This document shows positions 1 to 21,425 of a stretch of DNA of 64,000 nucleotides, piece by piece. Origin of the DNA: Xiphophorus maculatus. Lineage: Eukaryota; Chordata; Actinopteri; Cyprinodontiformes; Poeciliidae. The notes under the pieces were generated by a model, which searched no databases, was not told where the DNA came from, and saw nothing but the letters and a program-made list of their open reading frames with translations. A program made the translations under genes and the position numbers. The DNA is taken from the NCBI RefSeq assembly GCF_002775205.1, contig NC_036451.1, positions 21,190,351 through 21,254,350 on the forward strand, given 5' to 3'. Within the stretch, counting starts at the first letter, position 1. Every line of letters starts with the position of its first letter.

Positions 1-1072
1 AAGATAAGCAGCTTCAAGGTTTAGGGAAATAGCAAGTTTTGTCTTTCTCACGGTTTAACAAATTTCTCCTCTCTGGGGTGTGAATACTAAACCTTTAGAT
101 GCAAAACAAGCTGGTAGCTACTTGTGTAAGAATAACAAAACATAATTATTCTAACATGGCCGTCCAGTCTTATCATCTGAATGTTCTGAAGGACCAGAGT
201 GGGATATAAATATGGACCAGAGGTGGGTAGAGTACATAAAAAAGGTCCTCAACATATTTTAAAAATAGCTGTCTGAAAATTTACTCGAGTAAAAAAGCTA
301 TTTGGTAAAAAGACTACTCAAGTAAAAACAAAACATCAGTCATTTAATATTTAAAAAATTACCTTATCAGATGGATAATATATAAAGTTATGTGGAAATG
401 TTGGTATTTCATTTAAAGTAAAATGAAAATAATTTAAATAATGATTACAAAATAACAAAATTAGGCAAAACAAAACGGAAAAAAATAATCCAAATCAATT
501 TCTTTTAATATAAAACTTATAAAACTTTATGTAAAACTATGCATCTGTGTGTTGTAGGGTGTGTTGATAGAGTATCCAGAAATTTGACTCAAGATACTTG
601 ATCTACTGTTTGTAAAACCATGTTGGAACCTTGTGGAGGATCCATGATGCTGTGGGCCTGTTCCTTTTTTGACATCCTTGGTTGGGTGTTTCAGTAAGAT
701 AGTGATTCAAAACTTGTGACCAAATCAAAAAAAAGAAAAAATTCTCTAAACGCAGTGGAAGATGACGCTATTGTAATAAAAAGTATACATCTTTAATCCT
801 TTTAAATCTCTTAAGAATGTGACCAGAAATGTATTTCATAAACAGTTCAGGAAGTAAATGGAGCCTTGATAACACTCCATTCTGCAAAACTGTGACCTGA
901 TTGAGAAAGCCATGTATATAAAGTAATGTACGTGTGATATTTTTGTACTTTTCCTGACCCCTTAATTTGTTGTTTGTTTGATTAAAAAAACTGAAAAGGT
1001 TTTGTGTCTAGTTTTAAATACATCTATTAAAAAAATGGTAAAACCCAACATTGTTTCCTTTGTGATCACCAG
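1..1072. other. intron of echdc2 with repeat debris, no exon seen
   Basis: This AT-rich stretch precedes the first recognisable echdc2 exon and presumably lies in an intron of that gene. From about 222 a segment beginning CAGAGGTGGGTAGAGTA and followed by ACTCAAGTAAA-type motifs resembles a common teleost repeat, probably a hAT-type end. Around 640-720 a short CATGATGCTGTGGGC motif resembles decayed Tc1-like transposase sequence. I searched for the upstream echdc2 exon, which should end in a Leu-Pro-Gln-like codon run before a GT, and did not find it here. Confidence 0.4.
222..480 (+). repeat. fragment of a teleost interspersed repeat (possibly hAT-like end)
   Basis: The start, CAGAGGTGGGTAGAGTA, followed by AT-rich sequence with repeated ACTC(A/G)AGTAAA motifs, matches my memory of a very common fish repeat whose terminal sequence resembles hAT transposons. 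Only one end is visible and there is no coding capacity. Class assignment is from memory. Confidence 0.35.
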
Positions 1073-1495
1073 GCTCCTTTTGCTGTGCGGATGGCCAAAG
1101 AAGCAATAAATAGAGGCGTTGAGGTGATACACGAGGGATTCATCTTCATAATCTGCTTCTTGCAATGTTTTTATATCAAAACAAGGAGTGACTGCAATCC
1201 GTTTCCCGCAGGTTGACATTGGGTCAGCAATGGCGATAGAGAGACTGTGTTACGCCAGGGTAAGTTTTCCGGCGATGTTTCCGAATCATTGTTTTAATGT
1301 AAAGAAGTGGACGATTCCAATGGTTTTGTCTTCCCATGTGACATACTTGTTAGGAAGAGCTTTACTGCCTTCACTTGAAACCGATCAAATCCTCACGTGG
1401 CGTCTCTTCTTTCTCAGGTCATTCCCACACGGGACCGACAGGAAGGCATGGCGGCATTCATCGAGAAGAGACCGCCACGTTATACTGGGGAATGA
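1073..1495 (+). CDS. echdc2: enoyl-CoA hydratase domain-containing protein 2, C-terminal exons (partial)
   Basis: Three coding exons, 1073-1123, 1212-1259 and 1418-1495 (TGA at 1493-1495), each flanked by AG/GT and all phase 0, encode the last 58 residues. The peptide runs APFAVRMAKEAINRGVE, VDIGSAMAIERLCYAR, then VIPTRDRQEGMAAFIEKRPP and RYTGE. This is the C-terminal trimer-interface helix region of the crotonase (enoyl-CoA hydratase/isomerase) superfamily, in the AUH/ECHDC2 branch. The VDI-S-MAIE-CYA pattern and IPTRDR-EGMAAF ending favour ECHDC2 over AUH. The neighbouring zyg11 and coa7 genes also fit ECHDC2, which sits beside ZYG11A/B in human. ECHDC2 is a predicted mitochondrial protein of poorly defined substrate. 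The catalytic part lies upstream of the window. AUH is the main alternative. Confidence 0.88.
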
Positions 1496-1692
1496 AAGCG
1501 CTCCACCGGCATACCAAGATATTTATAAAACACTGTTTGCAAAATAATTATTTTTTTCCCCCCCAAATCCAACGATGCTTTTAAAGTTCTTGGTCAGTGA
1601 TGGCTGCAAAATTATTAGTTGGAGATATTTTATTTTGTGCAAAAATATCTCCTCTATTGAGGAACCAATAGCTCTTTTTATACGTTTAGAAA

Positions 1693-1698
1693 AATAAA
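1693..1698 (+). terminator. candidate echdc2 polyadenylation signal
   Basis: AATAAA lies 198 bases after the echdc2 stop codon. The downstream GT/T-rich sequence is modest. A second AATAAA at about 1999 is an alternative site. Confidence 0.4.
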
Positions 1699-3565
1699 TG
1701 AAAATGTTCAAAACTACTAATTGGTATTGATCAGAAATATTCTTGATCTGCTTTCCTGATAGTCTGTACCTAAGTTTTATGAAAACTGATATCACAGGCC
1801 ATGTTTTTATTGTGTTATATCTTATAGCTCATGATCTTTTGAGTGGACTAAAAAAAAAAAATAGAAGCAAACCAGTTTATATGGCAACATACATTCTTTA
1901 TTTTCATACTTGAAAATATGACTGAGCAGCAGTGTGGCACAGTCTTGGCATACATACGGTATTTTTTATTTTTTTTTACCCCTTTCCTTTTCTAGTTGAA
2001 ATAAATTGTAAGAAAACTAAAACTGGCTTTAAATCTGAGCAATGTTCAAGCAATGGACGAAACAGCCAAATTCAACGAAAGAGACAGAAATCCTTACTAA
2101 AACTCATAATCCAGTCCCAGTTGGATGCATAATAAATGTGACATGACAGATTTAACAAAACCATAAGGCCATAACTCACTGAGCAGATGAGGCGGTGTAC
2201 AGTAGGTAAGCTTTGCTGACTAGTATATACGTGTATATATATTTTTTGGTTTCTGGACCTGCTGTCATAGTTCACCTGGTTATGTATGCAAACTGACCTG
2301 TCCTTTATGGCATCACGGTTTTTAACTGCAGTTTGTAAAACAGAGGTTGATGTGACTTGCATAGAAAATGCAAGGTGAGAAACTAATTAGTGAATAATTA
2401 TAGTGGCAGCCTCTGGCCTCAGGGTTCCTATGTAGTCTGGACATGCAATTAACTCATATTATTCAAAGTCTGGATAAGCATTTAAAAAAAAAAATACATT
2501 TGAGTATAAAAAAAATGTTTACATCACATCAGTGATTCCAAACTACTAATAAATTAAGTGAGAACAAAAACTGCATTTGCAGCAAATACTTTTCATTCAG
2601 TTAGCCACAAACCTCAAACTATTTTATTTAAATTCTGTGTGATGGACCAACACAAAGCAACAAAGTAGTACATTGTTGAAGAAGGGAAGGTATGCATAAC
2701 TATCTAAAAAAAATAAAAAATTGGACGTGGTATGAAATCAGTATGTCACTCTGCTCATTAATAAGCTGTAATGGAAAAACATTTTTATAAGTTCAAATAC
2801 TATTGAATAAGGTATTAGCAAGGTATTTTGTTTGAGAGATTTTAAAATAAGCTGCTGCAAATGGCCCCTCCCACAATGCTGAACCTCAACTCTGTGTGGT
2901 CCTGTGATACGTCCTCTACAATTAAAAAATGTTTCAGATTTAAAGCTGTATGGACAAAACAAGCATCTGTACGGACAGCAGAGGCATCTGAGGACAGCAG
3001 AGGCATCCAACACGGTGTGGCATCACAGTCAGCAGTTTTTCTCTTCAACACGATTCCTATTTATGTTAGGGGTGAAAAAAAATAAAAAATATTTGAATAG
3101 AACTGCATGCAAAAACTGAAATCGTCCTTGGCAGATAACTATTTTGGCCTCATTATATATTACACTATATAAAAAATGCACGTTGGGAAGCGGAGCAAAA
3201 CGTAAACATACGTTTCCCACACACGTTTACACACACACGTTTCCCAAGGAGAAAACAGATGACGCCTACTCTGCCCAGGTCATTACTAGCATTTGTGTCC
3301 AGAAGAATATACTTGCACAAAACAACAGACATAATGGGCTAAATATTCCAATAAAATCTGCTTCTGAGTTTTGGAACTGATTTGTTTCAAAACCAGTTTA
3401 GAAAATATCAATGTACTAGAAATTCTCAGTAATTTTGGGGAACATTTTGACCCTCCGAGCACATCCGTATCAAGTTCCCCTTTAGCAGGGAGACAAAGCG
3501 GGCGCTGCAGACGCAGAGGCATGATTTTAGTGCTCGGAGCTCCGCTACAATCAAGGGTGCAGGCG

Positions 3566-3571
3566 TTTATT
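3566..3571 (-). terminator. candidate zyg11 polyadenylation signal
   Basis: AATAAA read on the minus strand lies about 585 bases past the zyg11 stop codon. It is one of several possible signals in this AT-rich region, so the true 3' end is not fixed. Confidence 0.3.
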
Positions 3572-4154
3572 AAATCCAATAGTACGAGCATTCACACCAG
3601 CATGCTTGAGCTCTTCAGTGTCATGCATATATTTAAAGTTTACCCCCCATTTCAGACAATAAAGAAGTTGGCAACACAGCTGGAGCCATTGAAAGCTCCC
3701 CCCTACCGCTCAGTCAGTCGGTTTGGGGTTCCACACACCTCAGCGTTTTCTGGCGTGAGAAACATCCAAGTGCTCGGGCGAACAAGAGCGAGCACAAATA
3801 CAAAACCCAGCTTATCAAGATTTCAATCTTCTCCATCGCTGGGCTCAAAATATTTCTGTCTTGAAATGAACACAAAGGAAATAAATAAGGTTTAGAGTGT
3901 GCAAACGTTTGCGTTTTCTCTGTCTTTTGCTCCTGTTTTCTTCAGAAGCATCCGAGAGCGTTTGCGTGAGCGACAGGCGTCGCAATCGCCCACGCATGCG
4001 CTCTCACACGACTCCCTTTTCCGTGACGAGACCGCGTTCCGGCTCCTCTTCTTCATCAGGGCTCACCGTTTTCTGAAAGGGAAGACGCGAGATCATGAGA
4101 CGTCTTTGAAGCTGTAAGCTCTTTTTTTTTTTAGTTTTCTTCACCTGTGTGGCG

Positions 4155-13702
<9,548 letters not shown>

Positions 13703-14382
13703 AGTGTAAAAGAGAAAATAAAGAGGATAGTTGTAGCTTGAAAGCAGCAGAGGGCTGGCGTCAGAAAGAACCAGAAGAAATGCAGCTTCGCTTGTTTTCT
13801 GTCTGTATCAGAGCTTTTCAGTTTCTTTTTCACCTGCCTGTTCTGACACAGAGCTGAGCGGAGCGGAGGGACAGCAGTGAAAGTAGGACGAGCGATAAGA
13901 CTGGACCTAGCAGCTAGCTTACTTGTTGTTGCCACTGAGCTGAGAAACCTGCCCCGCTGCTAAAACACCCGACGCCTCCCGAGGTGGCGGAGTTCATGTC
14001 GACCAAAGCGACAGAAAACCTGCGAAATGAGGAACGAGATAGGAGCGACGTTTTCACTGCGAGCGACGTCTGGTTTCCCCCCCTCTGTCTCTCTGGCTGA
14101 AGCGAAGCGACAGACAGTAAACAAAGGTCACAACACAGGAAATACATTAGGAGAGGAGGCGGCGCTACGGAAGCCCGCACAGGACGGTTACGAAAGAGCT
14201 AACGCTCCTCGGTTTTAGAGGTTAAGCAGCACATGAGGGAAGGTAGCTGACAGCTTTGGTGCTAGCAGAACCAGACCGGGTCCACATGCAGGAGAGGCTT
14301 TGGTAGCACACACACAGCTGGTGTTGTTGAGCAGCTCCAGGTCAGGTTTCTGTTGTACTGCGGACTTGGCAGAAGTTGAGTG
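13703..14382. promoter_or_regulatory. presumptive bidirectional zyg11/coa7 promoter
   Basis: The start codons of zyg11 (minus) and coa7 (plus) are 680 bases apart and diverge. The interval, mainly 13850-14350, is richer in G+C and CpG than the flanking introns, with clusters such as CTCCCGAGGTGGCGGAG and GGAGGCGGCGCTACGGAAGC. The latter contains an ETS-like CGGAAG. I see no clear TATA box. It should contain the 5' untranslated regions of both genes. The transcription starts are not identifiable by eye. Confidence 0.6.
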
Positions 14383-16836
14383 ATGGCTGGACTTATAAAC
14401 TTTGAGGATGAGGAGGAGGTGAAGCAGTTCTTGGACAACCTGGGAGTGGAGTACAGTTACCAGTGTTACAAGGAGAAGGACCCTGAAGGTAACTACAACC
14501 CTGAGCTGGTCACAGACCAGCGGGGCTGAATCACGGTGTTAAGCAGACTGAATAATGTTACTTTAAGATTTGCTGTTTTATGTTGTTTCATGGTGTTTTA
14601 CGTTATTATACGATATAGAGCTGCAGTATTTTATATGACTGTACTGTTATGTAATGCTGTGAGATAAGGCTATGTTTTTTTATATTTAATGTTATTTAAA
14701 GTTGTGCCTTTTATATTCTTATGTCGTTCTTTTTATGTTTTGCAATGTTATTTATTTAATTTACACAGTTTTAAGATTATTTTAAGTTATTCTTTTCTGT
14801 CATTCCAAGTTACTATATTTTGTTGTTACCTTATTTTACTATGCGTTATAGCATACTGTTGTTTTAAGTTATTGTATAATCAGTTATTTTATTTTAAGAG
14901 ATATATCTGTTTTATGCTTTTATTCTGTTTTTGTTGTTTTTAAGTTATGATAATATGTTGGAATCGGATATTTGCCCAAATACATTACAGTTTACGTGTA
15001 TTATAGCGTTTAATACATGTATATCTCAATAATAGTAAAGGTTTTTAAAGAAAGTAGAAGTTTTAAAGGTTTTTCAGAATGATGGAGAATAAATATAAGA
15101 TAAAACGGACACATAAAGAACAAACAACATGCATTTAAATAATATATAAAAATCCTTGAGTCAGAGTCATAGTTTTAGTTTAATGACATGTTGTTATGTT
15201 TGCCTCTGTGTCACTAACTTTCTGATGTGTCTCCTTAGGGTGCCAGAGGCTAGCAGACTATTTGGATGGCGTGAAGAAAAACTATGATTCTGCAGCACAA
15301 GTCCTGAAACACAACTGTGACACAAACGGACACTCAGAGAGCTGCTATAAACTCGGAGCTTACCATGTCGTCGGCAAAGGTGTGTGAACAGACCGCTTTT
15401 CCAGAAGGAAAGAAAGAACGGCCTCACTCTTTAAACTGTTAGCTTTCAATCACATGGCCTTAATCAGGCTCTAAAGTTACTTAATTACTGCCTCAAATGT
15501 GTAAAAACATCCCACAGAGTCAACACTGTCATTAGCAAACATAGCGTCTAATCAAAGACAATCACTTGATTTCCAATCAAACACATTAAAGACTCTACAT
15601 AAGGTCGTAGAAAAGCCCTGGACAGCAACTGTGACGTATGGAGGTGGAGGTGTCATGATTTCAGTTCGCAGCTACTGACTTGGCGTTGAACCACTTTGTA
15701 TGTCAAATATGAGGCCATCAGTCCAACAATGAAACTTAGCCAGAATTGTTTTCCAACCGTTTTTTAGATAACATTTCTGTCCTGTTATGTAAAAACCCTA
15801 GAATTGAAAGCCCTTCTCTCCAGCAATGATTTGTCAGCTTTTTTTCATGTCAGTGTTTGAAATGGATTAATTTTTCCTTCAACATTTCAACAAAAACTTT
15901 CCTTCTGGTTTTGTTATCTGCCCTTTCATTGTTGTACACAATATTTAAAGTATTTTGTCTTAAATATTTTTTTATGAATTCTTGAAAAACAAAAGTGCAG
16001 CCACAGCTTCCCAGCATGTCCTGCTCATACAGTAAACCGATAAGTAAGATGATGAGGAACAAGTAAGTTCCTCTGGATTTTTTTTTTTCCCCTTTTGGTA
16101 CCCAAGTATGAATCAGACTTGTGGGTTGTTGTACTTGTACATATATTCTTAAGTTAATAAATTACTAATGTATTCCTGATCCTAATCCTATTAAAGATAC
16201 AATTTAATGCATCTTTAACACATAAAAACTACACAAATGAACCGTGGGATGTGTATGGACTGTTTTTCTGTTCATAAATAGTTACATTTACTGTTTTAAA
16301 TTAATATGAATTTAAATTAAATTTTTAGACGTTAAGTGTTATAACAGATTTCTGTCGTCTTAGTGAGTCTCTGCTGAATCTGTTCACCAGGTGGAGTGAC
16401 CAAGTGTCTGAAAACCGCCTACTCCTGCTTCGTGCGCTCCTGCAACGCTGGAGGAAAGAAGTCCATAGACGCATGCCATAACGTTGGTCTGCTGGCCCAC
16501 GACGGGCGAGCTCTGGACGGCGGCCCCGACGCCACGTTGGCCCGGGAGTACTACGAGAAGGCCTGCGCCGGTGGCTTCGCACCGTCCTGCTTCAACCTCA
16601 GCGCCATGTTCATCGAGGGCAACGCCAAAGGGCCGCCACCGGACATGAGTCAAGCCTTCAAGTACGCCAGCAGGGCTTGCGAGCTCGGACACGTGTGGGG
16701 GTGTGCCAACGCCAGTCGGATGTGCAAACTCGGGGACGGCACGGAGAAGGACGAGAAGAAAGCAGAGGATCTGAAGAACCGAGCGAGGGAGCTGCACAGT
16801 GTAGAAAAGGAAAGGCAGCTGAAATTTGGGGATTGA
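14383..16836 (+). CDS. coa7: cytochrome c oxidase assembly factor 7 (Sel1-repeat protein, complete, 3 exons)
   Basis: Exons 14383-14488, 15239-15379 and 16391-16836 join through GT-AG introns (both phase 1) to give 230 residues; human COA7 has 231. The N-terminus [17 protein letters not shown] and the [34 protein letters not shown] and [13 protein letters not shown] blocks are Sel1-like (TPR-type) repeats typical of COA7. I count 13 cysteines in regularly spaced pairs, as expected of a protein oxidised in the mitochondrial intermembrane space. COA7 supports respiratory complex IV (and I) assembly; human loss causes an ataxia-neuropathy. The start codon sits in a TGAGTGATGG context directly downstream of the shared promoter. 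The gene looks intact. Confidence 0.96.
14489..15238 (+). other. coa7 intron 1
   Basis: This 750-bp intron is extremely T-rich, with many TTATTTTA-like runs on the plus strand. It opens with GTAACT and closes with CTCCTTAG. I see no other feature in it. Confidence 0.7.
15380..16390 (+). other. coa7 intron 2 with transposon remnant
   Basis: This 1.0 kb intron holds, at about 15585-15760, a decayed Tc1-like transposase fragment in sense orientation. Motifs include AAGCCCTGGACAGCAACTG, TATGGAGGTGGAGGTGTCAT and GAGGCCATCAGTCCAACA. The remainder is AT-rich. Confidence 0.5.
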
Positions 16837-17046
16837 TGGCTTCATTGTTTTTTTTTTTATTTTTACGCTGCCACACGATGTTTCACTTCCTGCAGTTTTG
16901 TTGGAGTAAAATGGGATAAATGCAGTGAAGGGATACCAATACGCTGTTGTTTCAATGCATCTGTTTGCCTCACTACAATCTGTAGATGGGAGGATTGTCA
17001 GAAATGTGTACATTTGTGTGATATAGAAAATTGTTGATGTCCAAAC

Positions 17047-17052
17047 AATAAA
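17047..17052 (+). terminator. coa7 polyadenylation signal
   Basis: AATAAA lies 211 bases after the coa7 stop codon, followed within 30 bases by a TTTTTGTTCTGTG T/GT-rich element. This is the usual arrangement for a cleavage and polyadenylation site. Confidence 0.65.
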
Positions 17053-17739
17053 TGAATGAAATTCTAATATTTTTGTTCTGTGCTTCTACAATTTGTAACC
17101 TGTAGTTGTTAAAAGAAAGTACGGATAAGGTTACAGTAAAATGTTATTAAGAAACAAAGCACAATAAGGTGTTGCTGTGTTCTTATTAAAACATTTTTGA
17201 GCCGTTCTTTTTCCAGAGTGAAATGATTTTATTCTGGGTACACATGTTTGAGCTTATTATGTATTTTATGTAAAAATGATTAACTGATTAACACCAGATG
17301 TGCAGCTGATGGTATTTGTTTAAATGTCCCCTAAGAAGCTGCATCTCAGTCACAAACAGCTTAAAAATAGCATCCAGTGACAGGAAACATTTAAAATAAC
17401 AGATAAAAGTAAAACTTTTGCAAAATTCTACTGAAAAGTTGAGAATTTTTGGGTAGTCGACTCTACCAATCTCTACCGAGATGCACCTGTGGTAGTTTTG
17501 TTTCTACCAAACTAAAAGTAAAAAAGTTTCACCACTAGAGGGAAGCAGAATCAAACACTTGAACTTTACTCTCATTTCAAAGCCCCATGGAAGCGTTCTG
17601 CTGCACCCTGCCTGCAACAATAAACAAAAGAGAAACGCGGCCCCCATCTGTCAAACCGACACTGTACTAGTCAACAATAATGCCGAGAACGACAAGAGAT
17701 CTCTGTACTTGAAGATACTAAAGGCAGGTCTGCTGAGGA

Positions 17740-18020
17740 TGATGAGCAGCCTGCCCCAGTTAGCACCCTGGAAGCTCCGCCCGTCGGTCGGCTGTGCGCC
17801 TCCTCAGCTCTCATTCAAAACACAACACAGCTGTTGCGAGACGCGCTGTTGTGCTGCGGAGCGTTGTGGTTTATAGCAAACTGCGAAGCGCCGTCCTCTG
17901 ATGTGCCCGCTGGAGTACCATCAGACGGAGACGGAGGAAAACGGGGCATTTCGGTGAGTTTACCGCACACCATGGCCCGGTGGGGCAACTTGGATATCGT
18001 GAGCCGCATCATTCGGTAAT
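17740..18020 (+). promoter_or_regulatory. candidate ralgps2 promoter and first noncoding exon
   Basis: This is a local CpG-rich block in AT-rich surroundings, 0.7-1.0 kb after the coa7 polyadenylation signal. It contains a good donor site, TTTCG|GTGAGT (exon edge 17953), that could end an untranslated first exon of ralgps2. A Kozak-like ATG at 17971 opens only a 16-codon frame that I do not recognise. Assignment to ralgps2 rests only on position, strand and composition. A second GC-rich block at 27.6-28.3 kb is an alternative promoter. Confidence 0.35.
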
Positions 18021-18112
18021 CCCCCGCGCATCGAGCTAGCTAGCTAAGGCAACGTTAAATCCCCATGGACGGATTTGGGTGTGTTTGTTTTTATTCACAG
18101 CATGCTCCTTTT

Positions 18113-18119
<7 letters not shown>

Positions 18120-18165
<46 letters not shown>
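18120..18165 (+). repeat. (AT)n microsatellite
   Basis: About 23 uninterrupted TA dinucleotides, preceded by a shorter imperfect TATATGTA run. Length polymorphism is likely. Confidence 0.97.
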
Positions 18166-18168
<3 letters not shown>

Positions 18169-18944
18169 GCAAAGCACCGTGAATCCACAATGAAAGCGTG
18201 ATTAGAACCGACACGCTTAATGCAGGGATGATTTTCTTGCGCAGACTGTTGGTATCTGTGGCTATAGGTGCAGAGATGTATTAAAGCTTTTATTTTATTT
18301 TTCTTCACTCAGCCCAGGTGAGGTTAAAACGCAGAGAGAGGGAGCGCAGAGGGTGTTTGATCTGATGCCAGCAGTAAATCATGCGCCCCCTCCTTCTTTT
18401 ACAAGCTAGTGAGTCAAGCTAGTTAGCAGTATTTGTGACATGCTAATATGGAGGCGTATAGCGAGGGAGACTCTGAGAGTGAACATTGCTGATTTATTTA
18501 TTTTTCTCTCCCTCTCTTTCTCTTTGTTCGTTCATATTCAGCATGTGATTCAAAGGCCGCTGGGTTTACGTGGGGCAGCCAGTTTAGTTAGCTCGCTGTT
18601 AGCAGCCACTGCAGGCTCAGTACCTGCTGCCTCTTCCGAGAGCTCATAGGCGATGAACCCCCCGCACAGCTCCCTTCAGGGGGGGAACGCTATGGGTGTG
18701 GCGGGGGGTTCACCCGCAAACAATACCGAGGGGGCAGCCTTGGCTTACCCCAAACTTAGCCTTAGCATATCGGAGAAAGCTGTGCGACAGGAAAAGTAGG
18801 AGAATTTTGAAATTGGGAAATGGGCCAGAAGCGGTTTTCGACCTGAAATTAAGTAGACAGTCCAAAAAAAAAAAAAAACTGTATAAATTATAAATGTTTG
18901 TTTTATGTTAACACTACTGTAGCTAAACAGTCAGAATCAGAAAT

Positions 18945-19560
18945 GTCATCACGTTACAAAAATAATGCATTTTCATTTTAACTTTCTTTAATAGACACAA
19001 CACAAAGTAGCACGTAATTGGGAAGTGAAATGAAAAGCATACATGGCTTTCTTTGTTTTGTGTTTTTTCTTCCATACTCAACACGTGATGAGTATGACCT
19101 CTCTTCTTATTCAGGATCTCTGTTTCTCCATTACTTGCAGAAACATCCGTTGCAACTTCTTTTGGGGTTATGTCTCTACCGGTTTTGCACATGATTGACA
19201 ATTTCACAACATTTTCTCCCAGACTGACTGGATGGGGAGCATAAATTTTTAAAGTAAATTTTTAAGTCTTCCCCCAACTTCTCTTATGGTTTTTGATATA
19301 GACTTTGTGTGACTGTAACACATGAATTGTATTGAAGACATTGCATTGTGTCTGTAGGTTTTGGCTTCCTTCATCTTGGGTTTTTTGTATCCTCGTCCAG
19401 GATTGCCCTTTTATTTAGTTTTTCCATCAACTCTAACCAACTTCCCTATTTCCTGCTAAAGAAAAGCATCACCAAAGATGCAGCTACCACCATGTTATAT
19501 CATGAGGATGGTGTATTCAGGGTAATGTGAATATTAGTTTTCCTCCACACACAGGAAAAA
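18945..19560 (-). mobile_element. degenerate Tc1-like transposon copy (end plus transposase antisense)
   Basis: The left part has AATAGACACAACACAAAGTA, typical of the terminal region of a widespread fish Tc1-like repeat. The right part (19350-19560) has AGGATTGCCCTT, CCATCAACTCTAACCAACTT, CCTGCTAAAGAAAAGCATC and TTAGTTTTCCTCCACAC, which are antisense transposase landmarks of the same family. The frame is destroyed. Confidence 0.5.
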
Positions 19561-21425
19561 TGGACACATGGACCAAAAAAAAAAGAAAAATGTTATTTTT
19601 TTAATTTAATATATGCAAACCTCCTTATGGAATTTCTTTTAAAACTTCTGCTTGTTCCCACGACTTTTTGAGCGCACAACCTGAACACAACTTTCCACTT
19701 TACAATTGTGGCTTTCTCTATAAAGTCTGAGTAAAACACATTGAAGTTAGTGGTTGTAAAGTGAGATAATGTGGAAAAAGTTCTAGGGGCATAGTGCATG
19801 AATATCTGTTGAAGGTTAACTTTCCTTTTGTTAGTTTCTCTTTGACTCTCAGCTGTTTGAGCATGCTATATGAGCAGTCATGAACACTCGGTTTGAAAAC
19901 GTCCTGCGCCACCCTGACTAGGACTCGATTTTATCCCTTAATGCTTCCTGATTGCTGTTCTGATTATTCAGAGAATAGAGTGGACCATTGTTTACATTTT
20001 TCCATGATTTCGTATTGTGAATTGGATAAATGAAAATAAACCACCCATGGAATGCCTAAGCAATTTCTAGCTGCTATATCGACACATTGCACTCTGTTTG
20101 CTGCATAATAGCTAGATGTGATTTTGAAAGACCTACAATAATGCTCTGGGGCCTTTCACTATTGCATTCCCCTCTACACCCTCACACACAAACGGCCTCC
20201 CCGTATGGTGACATCGTATCTCCCTCTTCTCCCCTCGAGATTTTTCTTTTGAGAAATTCAAGAACGTTACGTTTTGATATTTCATACGGCTGTGTGAGTT
20301 TCTTGTTCTCGACGCTTCACAAATGACCCAGAGGTCTCAGGTTCAGACTCATGACTAGCGTGCTTTTTACAGAGCTGTAGTGTTGTTCAGAGGAGACTGA
20401 TACAATCCCACTCTTTTTTCTTAACCATCTTCCTTGACATTTAGTAATGTGTAGAGGACATTCTTGGAAAATGATGACAGTTCTGAGCAAGTTCTAAAAG
20501 CTTGGATGTTTGCAGTGCTTTTATAATGACATGTTTTAAATTTTTGGTAGTGGACTTTGATGGGTTTGGTTCAGAATTGAATGAAAATACTAGAGTAAAG
20601 TGGTGGGGCCTGCTTGATCTTAGCCACCAACCTGGGTACTTGTTACTTAAAGCTAATTTCATGGAATTGAGAGTAAACATTCAAAATACATCTACCATAA
20701 ATGAATACCTCTGATCCCTGCTTTTGTTTAACCGTTTGAATCCCACTTTTACTGGCTTTTGAAGGCAGGTTTATCTTGTAATTCCTCCTCCAAGAGCTGG
20801 CAGTAAACTAGTTAGATTTTACACAACTGGCGGCCATGTTGCTAGCTACTTTCATTAAAAGGTGCATTCGAAACCTACTTCAGTTTGGCTGCAAAATTAT
20901 GTCACAGTGAAATACTTCACAGTGCTTGTTTTTCCAGCTTTCTCAAACAACAAAATATAAAGTTTTCTTTGTCAATAAAAGTGGAGAAGTATTTGTGATG
21001 TGTTAATTTGAAACTTTCAAGAGATTTGGTTTGGTCTCTGGCTTCGAGTGTTTTCAATAGTTTGGCATTTGGTGTCTTTACTTTGCTCAGAAGTATTCTC
21101 AGAATTTTCTTGTAAAAAGTCATAATACAGAATCCCCCTCTATGCTGACGATGCACCATTGTTTACAACTAATCCCCAGAATTCAATTCCTACTTTATTA
21201 TCGGTTATTACAATTTTTATCAATCCGTGTGGTCTTATCTCTCGACGTAAAATTAACTGTAAATCGGAGTCTCAGCAGATGCTAAGAAGCTTTCTAGATT
21301 AATCTTGGCATCAATTAAAACGATTTCCTGTTGAGAAAAGAGTTTTTCTTTGCCACATTTCCCGTGGGTTTTGAAGGTGTTGGTTAAAGCCCGATCTCAA
21401 CCTATGCATCTACTGCAAATTAATT

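Larger units (their letters stand above)
1499..4154. other. convergent 3' region between echdc2 and zyg11
   Basis: This holds the 3' untranslated regions of two convergent genes plus any true intergenic DNA. About 2595-2700 resembles the end of a Tc1-like fish repeat (a GATGGACCAACACAAAG motif). A short tandem repeat containing GGACAGCAGAGGCATC occurs twice at about 2972-3008. The CpG-rich block 3950-4110 probably belongs to the zyg11 3' UTR. A 174-codon open frame at 3371-3895 on the plus strand has no recognisable domain and runs antisense to the presumed zyg11 3' UTR. Confidence 0.45.

Noticed and set aside
3371..3895. 174-codon open frame on the plus strand, the longest unassigned one outside the known genes
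   Set aside because: No recognisable domain, and it contains Ser/Arg/Pro-rich low-information sequence. It runs antisense to the presumed zyg11 3' UTR. Treated as chance.
16384..17013. 209-codon minus-strand frame over the last coa7 exon
   Set aside because: It is the antisense shadow of the GC-rich coa7 exon. The sense strand gives clear COA7 sequence with matching splice phase.
17834..18019. Short frame with Kozak-like ATG (MARWGNLDIVSRIIR) as a possible first coding exon
   Set aside because: It stops after 16 codons, matches no family I know, and RALGPS2 has a supported start at 44640. Kept only as part of a candidate promoter region.
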